A DNA stretch of 41,768 bases from DATBIS01 sp036556805 (GTDB lineage: Bacteria > Actinomycetota > UBA4738 > HRBIN12). The notes under the pieces are model-generated. The model ran no database searches. It saw only the letters and a program-made list of their open reading frames with translations, and was not told the origin of the DNA. Shown piece by piece: positions 39,588-41,768 of the stretch (positions are counted from its first letter, which is position 1; the number at the start of each line of letters is the position of its first letter). Location: contig DATBIS010000066.1 of assembly GCA_036556805.1 (NCBI GenBank), positions 1 to 41,768 of the forward strand, given 5' to 3'. Position numbers and translations under genes: made by a program.

Positions 39588-40103
39588 ATGACCAATCAGC
39601 AGGCGACGTTCGGAGCCGGGTGCTTCTGGGGCGTCGAGTGGGTATTCCGGCAGGTGCCGGGCGTGATCGATGCGGTGTCGGGCTACAGCGGCGGCATGGT
39701 CGAGGACCCGAGCTACCGGGACGTCTGCACCGACACGACCGGGCACGCCGAGGTCGTGCAGGTCACGTTCGACCCGGAGGTCGTGTCGTACGACCAGCTG
39801 CTCGAGGTCTTCTGGGCGATGCACGACCCCACGCAGGTCGACCGCCAGGGGCCGGACCACGGCTCGCAGTACCGCAGCATCGTGCTCGCGCATTCGCCGG
39901 AGCAGCGAGCGGCCGCGGAGGCCTCGAAGGGCCGCGCGCAGGAGCGGTTCGCCTCGCCGATCGCCACGGAGATCGTGGACTTCGTGCGGTTCTACCCGGC
40001 CGAGGACTACCACCAGCACTACTACGAGCGGAACGGCCACGAGCCGTACTGCCACGTGTTGCCGGTGGGCGTGCTCAGGGAGCTCGGGCTGGTCCGCGCG
40101 TAG
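39588..40103 (+). CDS. msrA: Peptide-methionine (S)-S-oxide reductase
   Basis: MsrA repairs oxidised methionine in proteins. The 171-residue protein has the active-site motif GAGCFWGVEW (Cys12), the segments VSGYSGGMVEDPSY and YCHVLPVGVLRELG, and HDPTQVDRQGPDHGSQYRS between. A second cysteine near the C-terminus (YCHV) may resolve the disulfide. ATG 39588 has an AAGGAGG site a few bases upstream, unlike most neighbours, which are leaderless. It is convergent with a VOC gene, six bases away. Confidence 0.97.
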   Translation: MTNQQATFGAGCFWGVEWVFRQVPGVIDAVSGYSGGMVEDPSYRDVCTDTTGHAEVVQVTFDPEVVSYDQLLEVFWAMHDPTQVDRQGPDHGSQYRSIVLAHSPEQRAAAEASKGRAQERFASPIATEIVDFVRFYPAEDYHQHYYERNGHEPYCHVLPVGVLRELGLVRA

Positions 40104-40109
40104 CGCGGC

Positions 40110-40460
40110 TCACACGTCGCGCACGACGCAGAACTCGTTGCCCTCGGGATCCGCGAGGACGACGAACGGGTCCTCGGGGTCGTCGCTCACCCAGCGACGC
40201 GTGGCCCCGAGGGCCTCGATCTCCTTCGCGGTGGCCTCCTCGTCCTTCGCGACGAAGTCGACGTGGACGCGGTTCTTCACGACCTTGCCCTCGGGGACCT
40301 TCTGGAAGCCGATGCGCGCGCTCCCGTCGGGCGCCTTGATCGAGGACCAGTCGTCGAAGTCGCGGCTGACCTCGTAGCCGGTGAACGAGCGCCAGAACGC
40401 CGCGAGCGAGCGCGGGTCGGCGCAGTCGATCACGACCTGGTAGAAGCGCACCTCAACCAC
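40110..40460 (-). CDS. VOC (glyoxalase-like) family protein
   Basis: The 116-residue single-domain VOC protein begins VRFYQVVIDCADPRSLAAFW and contains VVKNRVHVDF and LADPEGNEFCVV, a Glyoxalase_6-like member of unknown substrate. It is a close relative of the protein at 248-628, with 30 identical bases at the end of both genes. Its start overlaps the end of the CDGSH gene upstream by eight bases, so it is the last gene of a three-gene operon with two iron-sulfur proteins. Confidence 0.88.
   Translation of the reverse strand: MVEVRFYQVVIDCADPRSLAAFWRSFTGYEVSRDFDDWSSIKAPDGSARIGFQKVPEGKVVKNRVHVDFVAKDEEATAKEIEALGATRRWVSDDPEDPFVVLADPEGNEFCVVRDV
40128..40157. repeat. 30-base repeat, copy 2 (inside VOC gene)
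   Basis: Identical over 30 bases to 275-304, in the same orientation and in the same coding position. The two copies are about 39.9 kb apart. Confidence 0.8.
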
Positions 40461-40893
40461 GGAACCCGACCTCCTTGTGCGTGCCGTCGCAGAACGGCAT
40501 CGTGTTCGAACGTCCGCACCGGCAGAGCGAGCACCGGTCGGCCGGCTCGAAGACGGTACCGTCGCTCGCCGACAGCGCGACGCCGCGCACGCGCATCGGG
40601 CCGTTCGCCTTCAGCGCGATCGCCGGGCTCGAGCTCGGCACATCCCAGCTCACGGGTCGGGGGAACCGCACGAGCGGGTTGCCCTCGGTGAGCTTGCGAC
40701 ACGTCTTGCCCTCATCGCAGAACGGCAGTTCGGTCGAAGCTCCGCATCGGCAGAGCACGTAGGTCGCGTCCGTCGGGATCGCCGGCCCCTCGGTCCACGC
40801 GCCGCCTTCGTCCCGTTCCAGTCGGAAGAGCGGCACCGCGCCGGAGACGACGTACGGGCCGTGGTCGACGATCAGGATCTCGGCGTCGCTCAC
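40453..40893 (-). CDS. Double CDGSH iron-sulfur protein, first motif altered
   Basis: The 146-residue protein has two CDGSH-type motifs, each able to hold a [2Fe-2S] cluster with three Cys and one His. The second is intact: C124-R-C126, C135-D-G-T-H139. The first has C48-R-C50 and C59-D but lysine (Lys63) where the histidine belongs, with Cys65 two residues later. Between them is the strand-rich PMRVRGVALSASDG type segment found in such duplicated proteins. It overlaps both neighbours and belongs to an operon with another CDGSH protein and a VOC protein. The role, likely electron transfer or redox sensing, is inferred from the family. Confidence 0.9.
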   Translation of the reverse strand: MSDAEILIVDHGPYVVSGAVPLFRLERDEGGAWTEGPAIPTDATYVLCRCGASTELPFCDEGKTCRKLTEGNPLVRFPRPVSWDVPSSSPAIALKANGPMRVRGVALSASDGTVFEPADRCSLCRCGRSNTMPFCDGTHKEVGFRG

Positions 40894-41552
40894 GCGTCGC
40901 GGAACCCGGTGGTCTTGTGGCTGCCGTCGCAGAACGGCTTGTTGCCCGACTGCCCGCAGCGGCAGAGGGCCATGCGGTTGCGCACCTCGTAGGGCTCACC
41001 GTCGGACCCCACGACCGGGATCCCACCGCGCACCAAGAACGGTCCGTCCGCCTGCACGAGCACCGCCGGCTCGAAGTCCTGCTCGACGGGCTCTCCGCCC
41101 TCCTCCAACAGGTACTGGATGCGCCCCGACGGGCAGAGGGACACCATGCGCTTCAGGCGCTCGCGGACCTCGGGGTCGGCGGTCTCGTCGATCATCTGCC
41201 AGACCTTCGTGAAGCGGTCGCCGCAGTACCCGGCGTCGGTGCAGAGGCGCTGCTCGTCGGTGAGGACCACGCCGTCGCCGACGAACACCTGCCGGCGCTC
41301 GGACGACGGGCCGTGATGGGCCGTCTCGGCGCCGTCGAAGCCCGCGGCGACGCACGCGTCGTCGCACCGGGGCTTGTCCTTCGAGAGGCCGCAGCGGCAG
41401 AGCCGGCACGGGTCCTGGACGCCGATCTCCTGCCCGTCGCCCCAGTCGATCGGCTCGCCGAACTCGGTCTCGACCTGCCAGGTCCGCTTCACCGACGACA
41501 GGCCGCTCACGCGATAGGGGCCGTGCTCCTCGACCTCGATCCTCGGCGGCAT
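40890..41552 (-). CDS. CDGSH iron-sulfur protein with central Fer4_19-like domain
   Basis: This 220-residue protein has three iron-sulfur elements. The first CDGSH-like motif has C52-R-C54 and C63-D-D-A-C67, so a cysteine stands where the histidine should be. The centre (about 95-145) contains LCTDAGYCGDRFTKVWQMID and SLCPSGRI, resembling the divergent 4Fe-4S mono-cluster family. The last motif, C197-R-C199 and C208-D-G-S-H212, is a perfect CDGSH site. It is first in the operon and overlaps the next gene by four bases. ATG 41552 is six bases after TAGGCT. The pathway served is unknown. Confidence 0.9.
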   Translation of the reverse strand: MPPRIEVEEHGPYRVSGLSSVKRTWQVETEFGEPIDWGDGQEIGVQDPCRLCRCGLSKDKPRCDDACVAAGFDGAETAHHGPSSERRQVFVGDGVVLTDEQRLCTDAGYCGDRFTKVWQMIDETADPEVRERLKRMVSLCPSGRIQYLLEEGGEPVEQDFEPAVLVQADGPFLVRGGIPVVGSDGEPYEVRNRMALCRCGQSGNKPFCDGSHKTTGFRDA

Positions 41553-41558
41553 CGAGCG

Positions 41559-41564
41559 AGCCTA
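41559..41564 (-). promoter_or_regulatory. -10 element (TAGGCT) for the CDGSH operon
   Basis: TAGGCT ends six bases before the ATG at 41552 on the minus strand, the same sequence and spacing as before the methyltransferase and FAD oxidoreductase genes. Confidence 0.45.
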
Positions 41565-41616
41565 CCGCCGCTCCGCGGAAGCGTGGCGCCTGCTTCCCGG
41601 TCGCGCCGACCCCGCC

Positions 41617-41622
41617 TATACT
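41617..41622 (+). promoter_or_regulatory. -10 element (TATACT) for the helicase gene
   Basis: TATACT ends nine bases before the GTG at 41632. No convincing -35 is seen. The leader would be two or three bases. Confidence 0.45.
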
Positions 41623-41631
41623 GCCGAACAC

Positions 41632-41768
41632 GTGTTCGAGGACCTCAATCCGCAGCAGCGCGAGGCGGTCGCGTTCGGCGAGGGGCCGCTGCTGGTGGTC
41701 GCGGGCGCCGGAAGCGGCAAGACCACGACGCTCGCCTGCCGCGTCGCGTCGCTCGTCGAGCGCGGGGT
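41632..41768 (+). CDS. UvrD/PcrA-type DNA helicase, N-terminal fragment
   Basis: Only 45 codons are present before the window ends. They begin with FEDLNPQQREAVAFGEGPLL (Q motif, NPQQ-EAV) and continue to the Walker A VVAGAGSGKTTTL, the exact opening of superfamily 1A helicases such as UvrD, PcrA and Rep. The family unwinds DNA in repair and replication restart. Which subtype, and whether a nuclease domain follows, cannot be told. GTG is the start, placed nine bases after a TATACT element. Confidence 0.92.
   Translation, partial: MFEDLNPQQREAVAFGEGPLLVVAGAGSGKTTTLACRVASLVERG

Noticed and set aside
1..41768. CRISPR arrays, insertion sequences, prophage or integrase genes
   Set aside because: No spaced direct repeats, transposase motifs or terminal inverted repeats were found on reading both strands.

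Overview
The window is a gene-dense stretch of high-GC bacterial chromosome (roughly 70% G+C by eye). It holds 42 protein-coding genes (two cut by the window edges), three tRNA genes, one decayed gene fragment, and no gene-free stretch above 300 bases. Gene content points to an actinobacterium (Actinomycetota), probably a poorly cultured lineage. The clues are an IclR regulator divergent from leuCD (the NdgR arrangement of Streptomyces and relatives), the C5 route to heme (hemA plus hemL), LuxR regulators with large ATPase domains, BTAD-type regulators, PknB-like kinases, and a TAnnnT -10 element sitting 6-10 bases before many start codons. I cannot name a genus. There are no insertion sequences, phage genes or CRISPR arrays.

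Layout. 1-6.0 kb: housekeeping genes (VOC and DinB proteins, a cNMP-binding protein, tadA, a small metallopeptidase, nicotinate phosphoribosyltransferase, leuCD). 6.0-11.2 kb: the IclR regulator, an aldo/keto reductase, a lipoprotein, an MFS exporter, a MerR fusion protein and a YdeI-like protein. 11.2-14.2 kb: a zinc-type ABC importer with its Fur/Zur regulator, behind a recognisable promoter and operator. 14.3-15.2 kb: an AraC-DinB fusion, ended by a strong terminator. 15.3-28.2 kb: a signalling block with a secreted sulfatase, a 918-residue LuxR-family ATPase regulator, a receptor kinase with an outer seven-repeat propeller, a secreted HExxH protein, and a 1785-residue protein that joins a BTAD regulator, a pseudokinase, an nSTAND NTPase, a membrane helix and WD40 propellers. 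28.4-37.8 kb: an amino-acid-oxidase-like flavoprotein, the overlapping hemACDB operon with two riders, a dienelactone hydrolase, and hemL with an adenosine-deaminase-family gene. 37.8-41.8 kb: a PAS protein, a methyltransferase, msrA, an operon of two double-CDGSH iron-sulfur proteins with a VOC protein, and the start of a UvrD/PcrA-type helicase.

How the parts work together. hemA-hemC-hemD-hemB overlap by 4 bases each and with hemL carry glutamyl-tRNA to uroporphyrinogen III. The zinc importer genes and their regulator form one operon with a Zur-like palindrome over the start codon. The signalling block contains two large membrane-anchored proteins that both expose a beta-propeller. The larger one appears to be a membrane-bound transcription factor whose kinase domain is dead. 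This, the two regulator fusions that keep internal translation starts, the leaderless promoters of both mRNA and tRNA genes, and the CDGSH proteins with altered ligands are the most noteworthy observations. All functional calls come from reading motifs and domain order; no database search was possible.
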